From assembly GCF_029167205.1 (NCBI RefSeq), contig NZ_JARFPL010000015.1, positions 1-58,935 of the forward strand: a stretch of 58,935 nucleotides of DNA, given 5' to 3'. The position numbers and the translations under genes were made by a program. Shown here in pieces: positions 51,022-58,859 of this stretch. Each line of letters starts with the position of its first letter. The first letter of the stretch is position 1. This DNA comes from Methanocrinis alkalitolerans (GTDB taxonomy: Archaea > Halobacteriota > Methanosarcinia > Methanotrichales > Methanotrichaceae). The notes under the pieces were generated by a model. It was not told where the DNA came from. It saw only the letters and a list, made by a program, of their open reading frames with translations, and did no database searches.

Positions 51022-52139
51022 AACTTGGGGCCGTGGCGGAGAGGCTGGGGGTATCGGCCGAGAGGCTGGAACGGATGGTGGGGAGGATCGTCCGCTCCTC
51101 CGACTGGCCTCTCCCGCCCCTCCTGAGGTTCGACAAGGCCGTATCCGGGATCGAGGCGGGGACGGTCGTCTTCGACGAAGACGAGATCGTCTCCGGCTAC
51201 CCGAAGATAAGGCGGGCGATGATGCTCTCGCCCGCCATAAAGAGACATTTTCCCGACGGAGTCCTCGTCGAGGAGAAGATGAACGGCCACAACGTCCGGG
51301 TGGTGATGGTGGGAGGCAGGGTGATCGCCCTCACCAGGGGCGGGTTCATCTGCCCGTACTCGACGGAGGTGGCCAAGGATCAGATAAATCCCCGGATCTT
51401 CGAGGACCATCCCGACATCGTCCTCTGCGGCGAGATGGTGGGGCCGAAGAACCCCTACGTCCCAAAGGACGTCTACGATGCAGAGGCGATGGACTTCTAC
51501 CTCTTCGACGTATCGCGAAAGGGCAAGAGGGATATGGAAGGGTCCGCGACCGCCCGCCTCCTTGCCGAAGAGTACGGGATCAGGTCCGTCCGCCTCTTCG
51601 GCGAGTTCGGGGCAGAGGAGGCAACAGAGGAGATAAAGGAGATGGTCAAGGAGCTCGGGAGGCGGGGGCGCGAAGGGGTCGTCATCAAAGACCCCGCCAA
51701 CCTGAAAAGCCCCATCAAGTACACCAGCTCCCAGAGCAACTGCAGAGATCTGGAGTTCGCCTTCCGGTACTACAACGACTACGGTCAGGACTTCTTCTTC
51801 TCTAGGGTCGTCCGGGAGGGGTTCCAGGCTGCAGAGTGGGCCGAGGGAGATGAGGAGTTTCTGGATAGGTGCCTTCGGCTGGGGAGGAGCATGCTCTCGC
51901 CGATGAGGGAGACGGTGGAGGCGAAGATCGCCGGGGAAGATATTGTCCAGGAGGTGGAGATCCTGGTCAAGGACCTCCAGACGGCGAAGGACTTCGAGGA
52001 GCACTTCAGGAGGATGGGGGTTCGGGCGACCTTCGATCCGCCCCGACCCTCTCCTGGCGGCCACTTGGTGAAGATAAAGAGGCTCGTCATGTCCACCAAC
52101 GACAAGACCAGTTCGGTGATAGAAGGTCAGCTCTGGTGA
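51018..52139 (+). CDS. ATP-dependent RNA ligase, archaeal Rnl3 (homodimeric, circularising) type
   Basis: A 373-residue ligase. The adenylated Lys is in VEEKMNGHNVRV (KxxG motif); LCGEMVG, FYLFDV and GVVIKDP are motifs III/IIIa/IV, and KYTS motif V. A C-terminal dimerisation region follows. Such archaeal ligases join 5'-phosphate and 3'-OH RNA ends and circularise RNA in vitro. This is distinct from RtcB, which uses 3'-phosphates. Coupling to nucleotide-sensing CBS proteins suggests regulation by AMP/ATP, which is inference. Confidence 0.9.
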   Translation: MKLGAVAERLGVSAERLERMVGRIVRSSDWPLPPLLRFDKAVSGIEAGTVVFDEDEIVSGYPKIRRAMMLSPAIKRHFPDGVLVEEKMNGHNVRVVMVGGRVIALTRGGFICPYSTEVAKDQINPRIFEDHPDIVLCGEMVGPKNPYVPKDVYDAEAMDFYLFDVSRKGKRDMEGSATARLLAEEYGIRSVRLFGEFGAEEATEEIKEMVKELGRRGREGVVIKDPANLKSPIKYTSSQSNCRDLEFAFRYYNDYGQDFFFSRVVREGFQAAEWAEGDEEFLDRCLRLGRSMLSPMRETVEAKIAGEDIVQEVEILVKDLQTAKDFEEHFRRMGVRATFDPPRPSPGGHLVKIKRLVMSTNDKTSSVIEGQLW

Positions 52140-52211
52140 CCCCGGCGAGGGAAGAGGGTTATATCGGATCCGAAGGGAATGTTTCTTAGAGGATAAGATT
52201 GAGGTTGTGAG

Positions 52212-53444
52212 ATGGTCACCATGGGAGAAACCTGCAACGTAGAGATGGAAGGGCACCTCATAGATTCACTGACGCTCACCAAGGCTCTTGACAAGATCAT
52301 GAACATGGGAGGCGAGTTCGAGATCAAGAAGATCCAGGTGGGAAAAAAGAAGCACGATACCAGCTACGTGATGATCGCGATATCGGGAGAGGACGCCGAT
52401 CACCTTGACCGGATACTTCTGGCGCTCCACCCCCTGGGGGCCCGGGTGATCGAGGCGGAGGACGTCCACCTGGAGGAAGCGCCCCAGAACGGGGTCGTGC
52501 CCAGGGGCTTTTACTCCACCACAAACCACCTCACACACGTCCGGCACCATGGGGCTTGGCTGGAGGTAGAGGACATCCAGATGGACTGCCTCATCATCGT
52601 CAAAGACGACAGAGCGATATGCGTCCCCATCGGTCAGATCGAGAAGGGGGATATGGTGGTGGTGGGGACAGGAGGGGTGAGGGTGGCGCCTCCGCAGCGG
52701 CCCAGGGAGAAGACCTTCTTCGAGTTCATGTCCAACGAGGTATCCTCGGAGAGGCCCTCGGGAGAGATCATAAAGCAGCTGGCAGAGGAGATATGTGCCA
52801 CGAAACGGGCTGGCGGTAAGATCGCCGTGGTGGGCGGGCCGGGGATAATCCATACCGGGGCCGGGGAGGCCCTGGCGGGGCTGATCCGGGAGGGGTACAT
52901 CGACGCCCTCCTGGCAGGAAACGCCCTTGCCGTCCACGACATCGAGCGACAGCTCTTCGGGACGAGCCTGGGGATGGACCCTCACGGAAACCTCACCTCG
53001 GCGGGGCACAGAAACCACATCTACGCCATAAGCGAGGTGATAGCCAGCGGCTCCATAAGAGAGGCTGTGGAGGACGGCAAATTGAAGGGCGGGATCATGT
53101 ACGAGTGCGTCAAGAAAAATATCCCCTACGTCCTCGCTGGATCGATCCGGGACGACGGCCCCCTCCCCGACGTCATCACCGACACCGTCGATGCTCAGAA
53201 GGCGATGTTCGAGGCGCTCCGGGGCGTCGACATGGTGATCATGATGGCGACCATGCTCCACTCCATAGCCACGGGAAACCTCCTCCCCTCCCGGGTAAAG
53301 ACTATCTGCGTCGACATAAACCCCTCCACCGTGACGAAGTTGATGGACCGAGGGACGGCCCAGGCCATCGGCCTCGTAACCGACATCGGCATATTCCTCC
53401 CGAGGCTCGCCGAAGAGGTCAAGAGACGGACCGAAGCTCCGTGA
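52212..53444 (+). CDS. TIGR00300/LOR-SDH-like protein, archaeal ornithine cyclodeaminase type
   Basis: A 410-residue protein. The N-terminal half (about 1-180: GHLIDSLTLTKALDKIMNMGG, PRGFYSTTNH) matches the TIGR00300/AgrE-ArgZ C-terminal family. The second half is a Rossmann domain (GKIAVVGGPGIIHTG, AGNALAVHDIERQLFGTSLG). A methanogen member has been reported as a novel ornithine cyclodeaminase making proline; that role is likely here. It begins 72 bases behind RNA ligase. Confidence 0.82.
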   Translation: MVTMGETCNVEMEGHLIDSLTLTKALDKIMNMGGEFEIKKIQVGKKKHDTSYVMIAISGEDADHLDRILLALHPLGARVIEAEDVHLEEAPQNGVVPRGFYSTTNHLTHVRHHGAWLEVEDIQMDCLIIVKDDRAICVPIGQIEKGDMVVVGTGGVRVAPPQRPREKTFFEFMSNEVSSERPSGEIIKQLAEEICATKRAGGKIAVVGGPGIIHTGAGEALAGLIREGYIDALLAGNALAVHDIERQLFGTSLGMDPHGNLTSAGHRNHIYAISEVIASGSIREAVEDGKLKGGIMYECVKKNIPYVLAGSIRDDGPLPDVITDTVDAQKAMFEALRGVDMVIMMATMLHSIATGNLLPSRVKTICVDINPSTVTKLMDRGTAQAIGLVTDIGIFLPRLAEEVKRRTEAP

Positions 53445-53562
53445 TCGAGGCTTGATCGCAAGCCCCATGATGAAAGAGAGATCGGTGCGGGGGTCGAGGC
53501 GCCGGGCCCGCTGATCGCAACGCTTAAATTGAGAACGGCAGCTATATGCCGGATGTGTTCGT

Positions 53563-53654
53563 GCCGCCGTGGCTTAGCCCGGTAAAGCGGCTGATTCGTA
53601 AGGCAGAAGGCCCGATATATCAGCAGGTCATGGGTTCGAATCCCATCGGCGGCT
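53563..53654 (+). tRNA. trnT: tRNA-Thr (CGU) with an 18-nt intron
   Basis: Acceptor GCCGCCG pairs with CGGCGGC, T arm ATGGG/CCCAT encloses TTCGAAT, and anticodon stem GCTGA/TCAGC frames loop TTCGTAA once an 18-base insertion (53601-53618) is removed from the 37/38 position. Anticodon CGT. CCA is not encoded. The leader contains CTTAAATT about 38 bases upstream as a possible TATA box. Confidence 0.94.
53601..53618 (+). other. Intron of tRNA-Thr
   Basis: AGGCAGAAGGCCCGATAT lies between A37 and A38. It has the same length and position as the intron in tRNA-Lys but an unrelated sequence. Ends are set by restoring the canonical anticodon loop. Confidence 0.85.
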
Positions 53655-53747
53655 TCTCCTTTTTCCGTTTTCCATCCGGTTCTTCCGTGATATCCAGATC
53701 CCGCATCCCAGATGCCACAGCCTCCGGCGCCCTCCCAACCCCACAAT

Positions 53748-53789
53748 ACTTTATATACCCTCAGTTTAAAAATACCCTCAGTTTAAAAA
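53748..53789 (+). promoter_or_regulatory. tbp promoter with tandem 17-bp repeat
   Basis: ACTTTATATA (53748-53757) is a near-consensus TATA box. The 17-mer TACCCTCAGTTTAAAAA occurs twice in direct, gap-free tandem (53756-53772, 53773-53789), spanning the expected transcription start. It could be an operator for TBP autoregulation or a slippage duplication. Confidence 0.65.
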
Positions 53790-53813
53790 GGGTGTTTCCG
53801 GAGAGACGTGATT

Positions 53814-54365
53814 ATGGAGTCCACCATCAACATAGAGAACGTCGTCGCCTCGACAAAGCTCGCCGAGGAGTTCGATCTGATCAAGATCGAATCGGAGCTG
53901 GAGGGCGCCGAATACAACAAGGAGAAGTTTCCGGGGCTCGTCTACAGGGTCAAAGCGCCGCGGGCGGCCTTTCTGATCTTCACCTCGGGGAAGGTGGTAT
54001 GCACCGGCGCCAAAAACGTCGAGGACGTGAGGACGGTGATAACCAACATGGCTCAGACCCTCAAGTCCATCGGGTTTGAGGACGTCAACCTGAGCCCCGA
54101 GATCCACGTCCAGAACATCGTCGCCAGCGCCGACCTCAAGACCGACCTCAACCTCAACGCCATCGCCCTCGGCCTGGGGCTTGAGAATATCGAGTACGAG
54201 CCCGAACAGTTCCCCGGCCTCGTCTACCGGATCAAGGTGCCGAAGGTGGTAGTCCTGATATTCAGCTCCGGAAAGTTGGTGGTGACCGGAGGAAAGTCCC
54301 CCGAGGAGTGCGAAGAAGGGGTCAAGATCGTCCGGGCCCAGCTGGAGAACCTGGGGCTCCTCTGA
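53814..54365 (+). CDS. tbp: TATA-box-binding protein
   Basis: About 183 residues made of the two TBP direct repeats: repeat 1 (IENVVASTKLAEEFDL, FPGLVYRVKAPRAAFLIF) and repeat 2 (VQNIVASADLKTDLNL, FPGLVYRIKVPKVVVLIF). DNA-intercalating Phe residues are visible in both. General initiation factor with TFB. ATG 53814 is preferred over GTG 53808. Confidence 0.97.
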   Translation: MESTINIENVVASTKLAEEFDLIKIESELEGAEYNKEKFPGLVYRVKAPRAAFLIFTSGKVVCTGAKNVEDVRTVITNMAQTLKSIGFEDVNLSPEIHVQNIVASADLKTDLNLNAIALGLGLENIEYEPEQFPGLVYRIKVPKVVVLIFSSGKLVVTGGKSPEECEEGVKIVRAQLENLGLL

Positions 54366-54499
54366 TCTTTGCCCTCTAATCGGGCTGGCTAGCGTCTCTC
54401 AATGGCCCCGTCGGATGGACGGCTGCGGGCTGGGGCTCGCGACCGCCGTCGCCAGCGGGGTCTTCCCCGAGACGACTGTTTGCTGAGACGACCATTTAT
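54366..54499. other. Gap between tbp and the IS
   Basis: High-GC sequence with no gene, hairpin or promoter that I can support; possibly degraded remains. TTTAT (54495-54499) at its right edge could be the target-adjacent motif next to the IS left end. Confidence 0.3.
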
Positions 54500-55744
54500 A
54501 GAGGCGGGGTGCAGGGGTAGAGAAAACCCCGGTCTTTAGGCAGGGTATGAATCGTACCCCGCCTTAAGCCATGAATCTTTAAATATCATAACAGCATAAG
54601 TGAGTGTGATGCTTAAAGCCTTCAAATATAGGATCTATCCGACAAAAGCACAGCGGTCTAAGATGGAACAGACCTTGGAGCTGTGTAGATGGACCTATAA
54701 CGAGACTTTGGCATATCGAAAAAACTCTTTCGAACAAGAAGGCAAATCCATATCTAAGTATGAGACTCACAACTTGCTGCCAGAGTGGAAGAAAAACAAA
54801 CCAGAACTAAAAGGAGGTATTCTCTCAGACCCTCCAGAACGTCCAAGAACGGGTAGATCTGGCCTTCAAAGCGTTCTTCCGGAGGGTCAAAGCAGGAGAA
54901 GCCCCGGGGTATCCCAGGTTCAAGGGGAAAGGATGGTACGATTCGTTCACCTATCCACAGCTGGGATTCAAACTGTCTTTCGGGAAGCTCGACCTCTCCA
55001 AGATCGGAGATATCAAGATCAAGCTCCATCGACCCATCGAAGGGAAGATCAAGAGGTTAACCGTTCGGAGATCTTCGACCGGAAAATGGTTTGCCTGCTT
55101 CTCAGGGGAGATCGACGATCCTCCGAAGCCTCCCTGGAAAGACGGGTTGATGGCGGGCATCGATGTGGGGCTGGAGAGTTTCGCTACGCTATCCAACGGA
55201 GAGAAGATCGATAACCCCCGGTTCTTTCGATCTGAGGAGAAGGCGTTGGCCAAAGCTCAAAGACGACTATCCAAATATGAGAAGGAAACTCCTGAGAGGA
55301 GGAAAGCTCTCAAAGTCGTCTCGCGGACCCATGAGCGGATAGCCAACCGCAGATACGATTTTGCTCATCAGGTCAGTCACAACCTGGTCGAAAGGTTCGG
55401 GCTGATTGCTTTCGAGGATCTGAGTATCACGAACATGCTTAAGAACCACTGCCTGGCTAAGAGCATATCAGACGCTGCCTGGAGGATGCTAGTGATAACC
55501 ACATCGTACAAGGCTGAGAGCGCCGGTTCGATGGTGGTTCTAGTAGATCCCAGGAACACTAGTCAGCTATGTTCCAGGTGCGGTCTTAAAGTGCCGAAGT
55601 CGCTATCGGATCGGGTCCATGAATGTCCTCAATGCGGGCTGGTCATGGACCGTGACGAGAATGCGGCGATAAACATTCTGAGACTGGGGCTACAGTCTCT
55701 GCCAAAAGCTAGAAGCCCCGCCCTTCAGGGCGGGGAGTAGTCAC
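54500..55744 (+). mobile_element. IS1341-type element (tnpB only, no tnpA), copy 2
   Basis: The right end is fixed at TCAC (55741-55744) by identity with copy 1. The left end is less certain: an imperfect hairpin TTTAGGCAGGGTA/TACCCCGCCTTAA (54535-54567) sits ahead of tnpB, and TTTAT at 54495-54499 may be the adjacent motif. No transposase tnpA is present, so movement would need one in trans. The element abuts hisS, whose TGA stop lies within the terminal TCAC. Confidence 0.75.
54609..55740 (+). pseudogene. tnpB: TnpB RNA-guided nuclease, broken by a single-base insertion
   Basis: Frame 1 begins MLKAFKYRIYPTKAQ and runs to about residue 69 (KKNKPELK). At CTAAAAGGAGGTATTC (54808-54823) one extra base shifts it; removing it continues VFSQTLQNVQERVDLAFKAF and on to the stop, giving about 376 residues. 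The rest is intact: RuvC Asp in GIDVG, Glu in FEDLSI, zinc ribbon CSRCG/CPQCG and Asp in DRDENAA. The nuclease core could only be made by frameshifting or restart. Confidence 0.85.
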
Positions 55745-55764
55745 TTAGACAGCCGTTCTATGAT
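55590..55764 (+). ncRNA. Candidate right-end (omega) RNA of the IS with guide
   Basis: TnpB proteins use an RNA from the 3' end of tnpB through the right end plus flanking DNA as guide. Here the scaffold would include the 8-bp hairpin CCCCGCCC/GGGCGGGG (55716-55735) and end at TCAC; the guide (55745-55764) reads TTAGACAGCCGTTCTATGAT, which is the end of hisS. The 5' limit is a guess from the family. Confidence 0.4.
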
Positions 55765-57084
55765 CTCCATAAGGCCGAGGCTCTCCTGAGATCCCGTCGA
55801 CATCTCCCTCAGGGTGAACTTCCCCTCTTCCACCTCTTTTGGACCTATTATCACGGCGTAGCTCGCGCCGATGCTGCTCGCCTGTTTCAGCTGGGCCCCG
55901 AGCCCCCGGCCCATGACGTCCAGGACGACCGGGACGGCGACGCCATCGCGAAGCTCCTTGGCCGCCTTCACCGCCTCGGCCCGGACCAGAGGTACGAAGA
56001 CGACGGCCACCGGCGCAGGCGGCCTCTCTTCGAGGTCGACGATCTCCATGATCCGGTCAAAGCCGATCCCAAAGCCGGTGGACCTCGTCTCCTGACCCCC
56101 CAGGAGACCCGCGAGCATGTAGGTGCCGCCACCGCAGATCTGGTTCTGGGCGCCGAGGCCCGAGGCGTAGATCTCGAAGACGGTTCCGGTGTAGTACTCA
56201 AGCCCCCGAACGATCTCGAAGTCCACCGTCGCCTCGACGCCGTATGCCTCAAGAAGGTCCACCAGCTCCCTGAATCCTCCAAAATCCAGGTCCGTGGGGG
56301 CGGCCCGGTCGTCCCTTCCAGCCCGATCTCCTCCGCCATCTGGGCAAGCCGCTTCACTCATCCCAGCCGCCGCCTCTGAAGGGAGGTCCTCTGCACCTCC
56401 GGCGAGGTCGTCGGCCAATTCCATTGCCCGGTCGAGGGCACTCCTGCCCTTCAGGTCGATCAGCTCGGCGAGGCCGAGGTGATCTCTTCCGATCTCCTGG
56501 AGCTTCTCGGCGAGGAGTCCCCGCTCCTTCTTGTCGATGAGCCTCATCACCGCCGGCCTCTCGGAGGCGGGGATCCTCCTCATCATCGCCCTTATCAAAC
56601 CGAGGTAGCCGAGGTGGAGATCTCCTGAGACCCCGGCGCTTTTGATCAAACCTTGGGCAAGAGCGATCACCTCCGCCTCGGAGTCAGGACGATCACTACC
56701 GATAAGCTCCGCTCCCAGCTGCCAGAACTCCCGGAAACGGCCGCGCTGGGGACGCTCGTACCGGAAGCAGTTTCCAAAGTAGTGAAGCCGGAGGGGCTTT
56801 GGCGACTTCTGCAGCTCGCTGACGTACATCCTCATCACCGGGGCAGTCAGCTCCGGCCGCAGCGCCAGGTCGCGGCCGCCTTTGTCCTTGAAGGCGTAGA
56901 TCTCGTCTATGATCGACGGCCCCGACTTTATGGTGAAAAGCTCCAGATGCTCGAAGGTGGGGGTCGACACCTCAGAATAGCCCCACCGTTCCATAAGCTC
57001 CTGCATCCTCCTCCTGACGGCTCCCCTCCTGAAGGATTCCTCAGGGAGGAAGTCTCTCGTCCCCCTCGGTCTTTGGATCGTCAT
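55741..57084 (-). CDS. hisS: Histidyl-tRNA synthetase
   Basis: A 447-residue class II synthetase starting MTIQRPRGTRDFLPEE. Motif 2 (NCFRYERPQRGRFREFWQ), the HisA motif RGLEYYTGTVFEIY and motif 3 (GFGIGFDRIME), plus the anticodon-binding C-terminus, are present. A Gly/Ala/Asp-rich insertion of about 40 residues (56282-56405) interrupts the central region. The stop codon lies inside the terminal TCAC of the neighbouring IS, so its original 3' end may be displaced. Confidence 0.93.
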   Translation of the reverse strand: MTIQRPRGTRDFLPEESFRRGAVRRRMQELMERWGYSEVSTPTFEHLELFTIKSGPSIIDEIYAFKDKGGRDLALRPELTAPVMRMYVSELQKSPKPLRLHYFGNCFRYERPQRGRFREFWQLGAELIGSDRPDSEAEVIALAQGLIKSAGVSGDLHLGYLGLIRAMMRRIPASERPAVMRLIDKKERGLLAEKLQEIGRDHLGLAELIDLKGRSALDRAMELADDLAGGAEDLPSEAAAGMSEAACPDGGGDRAGRDDRAAPTDLDFGGFRELVDLLEAYGVEATVDFEIVRGLEYYTGTVFEIYASGLGAQNQICGGGTYMLAGLLGGQETRSTGFGIGFDRIMEIVDLEERPPAPVAVVFVPLVRAEAVKAAKELRDGVAVPVVLDVMGRGLGAQLKQASSIGASYAVIIGPKEVEEGKFTLREMSTGSQESLGLMEIIERLSK

Positions 57085-57330
57085 GCCGAACCCGCCGATG
57101 CCCCAAGCCCCCTTATAGCTTTTGGAGACCTCCAATACTTTCGCCCCGCGAGCCTCGACCTTTTGTAGTGCGGAGGAGAAGTATGGGTTGTGAGGCAAAA
57201 GCCCGAAGGGCGCTGCACCACATCGTTTCGATGATAAACAATCGAGGCCGGGAGAGGACCCCCCAAAAATCCCCCTTCATTACCCTCTCCCTCGCCAACT
57301 TTTCTTCGGCCCTTTAAAAAGAGGACTTTT

Positions 57331-57348
57331 GGGCTCCTTTCAGAGCCC
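57331..57348 (-). terminator. Hairpin terminator overlapping a stop codon
   Basis: GGGCTC/GAGCCC pair perfectly around a 6-base loop that contains the TGA stop of the surface-protein gene. On the minus strand it is followed by AAAAGTCCTCTTTTTAAAG, giving a U-run a short distance downstream. Confidence 0.55.
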
Positions 57349-58020
57349 GGCTGTCACGAAGTTGTATTCGGCGCTCTGGCCCGAGTTTTCGCTCCGATCG
57401 GTTCCCGTCACCGCGAAGCGGTAAGTCGTCTCCGGCGTGAGCCCCACCAGGATAAGGGTGTGGTTCAGCGCGAAGAACTCGTCGTAACTCTGATGGGCGT
57501 AAATCCCGGGCGCGGTACCATACTCAACCAGACCGTCTGCGAATTCGTCCATCTCCCAGTAGACCTCCGCAGAGGACGCTGTCACCCCGGTCACGGTGAC
57601 GTTGGAGATCACCGGCGGCTTGGAGTCGCCGACCATCTCGATGGGATAGGTCAGGGGAGAGAAGGCCTTAGCCCCCTCGTGAAGGACGAAGATCGCCACC
57701 ACGGGCTCGGAGCTGGTGGGCACCGCTGTCGGGATGAGCGCCTCCTCCATCGAAGACTGCTCGTTGACGACGAAGACATCCCTGATCGGAAGGGGCTTCG
57801 TCTCGATATCGACGGCGAAGAGCTCATCGACCGAGACCGCGTTCTGGTTGAAGTTGAAGACGTCAGTCACGGGCTCGGCGTTTGTCGGGATCGTCGTACT
57901 CGACAGGTTCCTCTCGTATACTCCGTCGGCGTCGGTCACGGTGACGTCTGCTGTTCCGCTCAATTGAAGGGCCAGGATCGAGATGAAAACAAGGGCGATA
58001 ATTGCTCCTCTCATCTTCAT
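57340..58020 (-). CDS. Secreted fibronectin type III-domain protein
   Basis: About 226 residues; several clustered starts (GTG 58026, ATG 58023, 58020, 58014) follow AGGTGATG. Signal peptide MKMRGAIIALVFISILAL, then a region with a repeated pattern (PTNAEPVTDVFNFNQ, PTSSEPVVAIFVLHE), and a C-terminal FN3 domain (PPVISNVTVTGVTASSAEV, LTPETTYRFAVTGTD). Probably surface-exposed. Starts at the stop of the preceding gene, so likely co-transcribed. Confidence 0.75.
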   Translation of the reverse strand: MKMRGAIIALVFISILALQLSGTADVTVTDADGVYERNLSSTTIPTNAEPVTDVFNFNQNAVSVDELFAVDIETKPLPIRDVFVVNEQSSMEEALIPTAVPTSSEPVVAIFVLHEGAKAFSPLTYPIEMVGDSKPPVISNVTVTGVTASSAEVYWEMDEFADGLVEYGTAPGIYAHQSYDEFFALNHTLILVGLTPETTYRFAVTGTDRSENSGQSAEYNFVTAGL

Positions 58021-58026
58021 CATCAC

Positions 58027-58821
58027 CTATGTTGCCCTGTAGATCAGAACTGTGGCGACGCCTGCGGAGCCTTTGTCTACGGAGGGGCGATAGCCACCAA
58101 TCTGGGTTGCGTCATATGTAATGGTTATTGTATGCAAGGTTCCTGGTGTGATCGACCCTTTGTATTGATCGAGAGCTCTCCACCATTTATAGACGTTGTT
58201 TCCTTGATGTGAAGTCGAAGCATCACTAATTACAGCACCATCCACCCTCAACTTCGAGTCCCAGTAGGCGTCGGAATTATACTCGCGACTGAAATATCGG
58301 ATGTAATGGTAGTAAGATGCTTCATAAAGATCATAATTTTCAGGAATTTCTAACTGATGAATATTCGCCCCATTTGATGCTCTAGTTTTGGCGATAATCA
58401 TCATACGATTAGCATTTGGGAACTCGAAATCGTAATATTTGATTTTGTTGGCCACGATTCCTACGCCTGAAGCGTCTCCAGCTTTGTACAATGCATCTTC
58501 GAGAGTTGTGGACTTTATCACGCCTATGTTAGGATTGTCCACTTGATTTGTGATCCCCCACTGCATTATCGCTGATACCGGCTCATCACTTTTGAGATAA
58601 GCCACTAACCAGCCTTCAGTATCTGCATATAGATGCACGTTTATATTCCCGCCCCAGTTAGAGATCGGAACTACTCCGACGATATAGTTGTTCCCTACCT
58701 CATCGACAGATGAGAAAATGGTCTTAACCTTCTCGATGTTTATCGCCTGGCCGGTGTTTATGTAGGCCGCGATACCCGCCTCGCCCTCCGGGAAAGCGTT
58801 GCCACTAGTGCTCCAAAACAT
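58027..58821 (-). CDS. AT-richer hypothetical protein with surface-protein-like repeats
   Basis: A 264-residue protein of unknown function beginning MFWSTSGNAFPEGEAG without a signal peptide. It is beta-rich (YIVGVVPISNWGGN, HLYADTEGWLVAYLK), with a C-terminal YDATQIGGYRP part. Its AT content is visibly higher than its neighbours. TATA-like CTTATATGATTTATAA lies only about 10-25 bases upstream of the ATG and no ribosome site is seen, so either the transcript is leaderless or the gene has lost its natural 5' end. Confidence 0.65.
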   Translation of the reverse strand: MFWSTSGNAFPEGEAGIAAYINTGQAINIEKVKTIFSSVDEVGNNYIVGVVPISNWGGNINVHLYADTEGWLVAYLKSDEPVSAIMQWGITNQVDNPNIGVIKSTTLEDALYKAGDASGVGIVANKIKYYDFEFPNANRMMIIAKTRASNGANIHQLEIPENYDLYEASYYHYIRYFSREYNSDAYWDSKLRVDGAVISDASTSHQGNNVYKWWRALDQYKGSITPGTLHTITITYDATQIGGYRPSVDKGSAGVATVLIYRAT

Positions 58822-58859
58822 AAATTATAAATCATATAAGACTTGTCAAGATTAAGATT

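Noticed and set aside
51000..53468. Two minus-strand frames of about 400 residues opposite the RNA ligase and the cyclodeaminase-type gene
   Set aside because: Rich in His, Asp, Gly and Pro without domains; the sense strand genes carry full motif sets.
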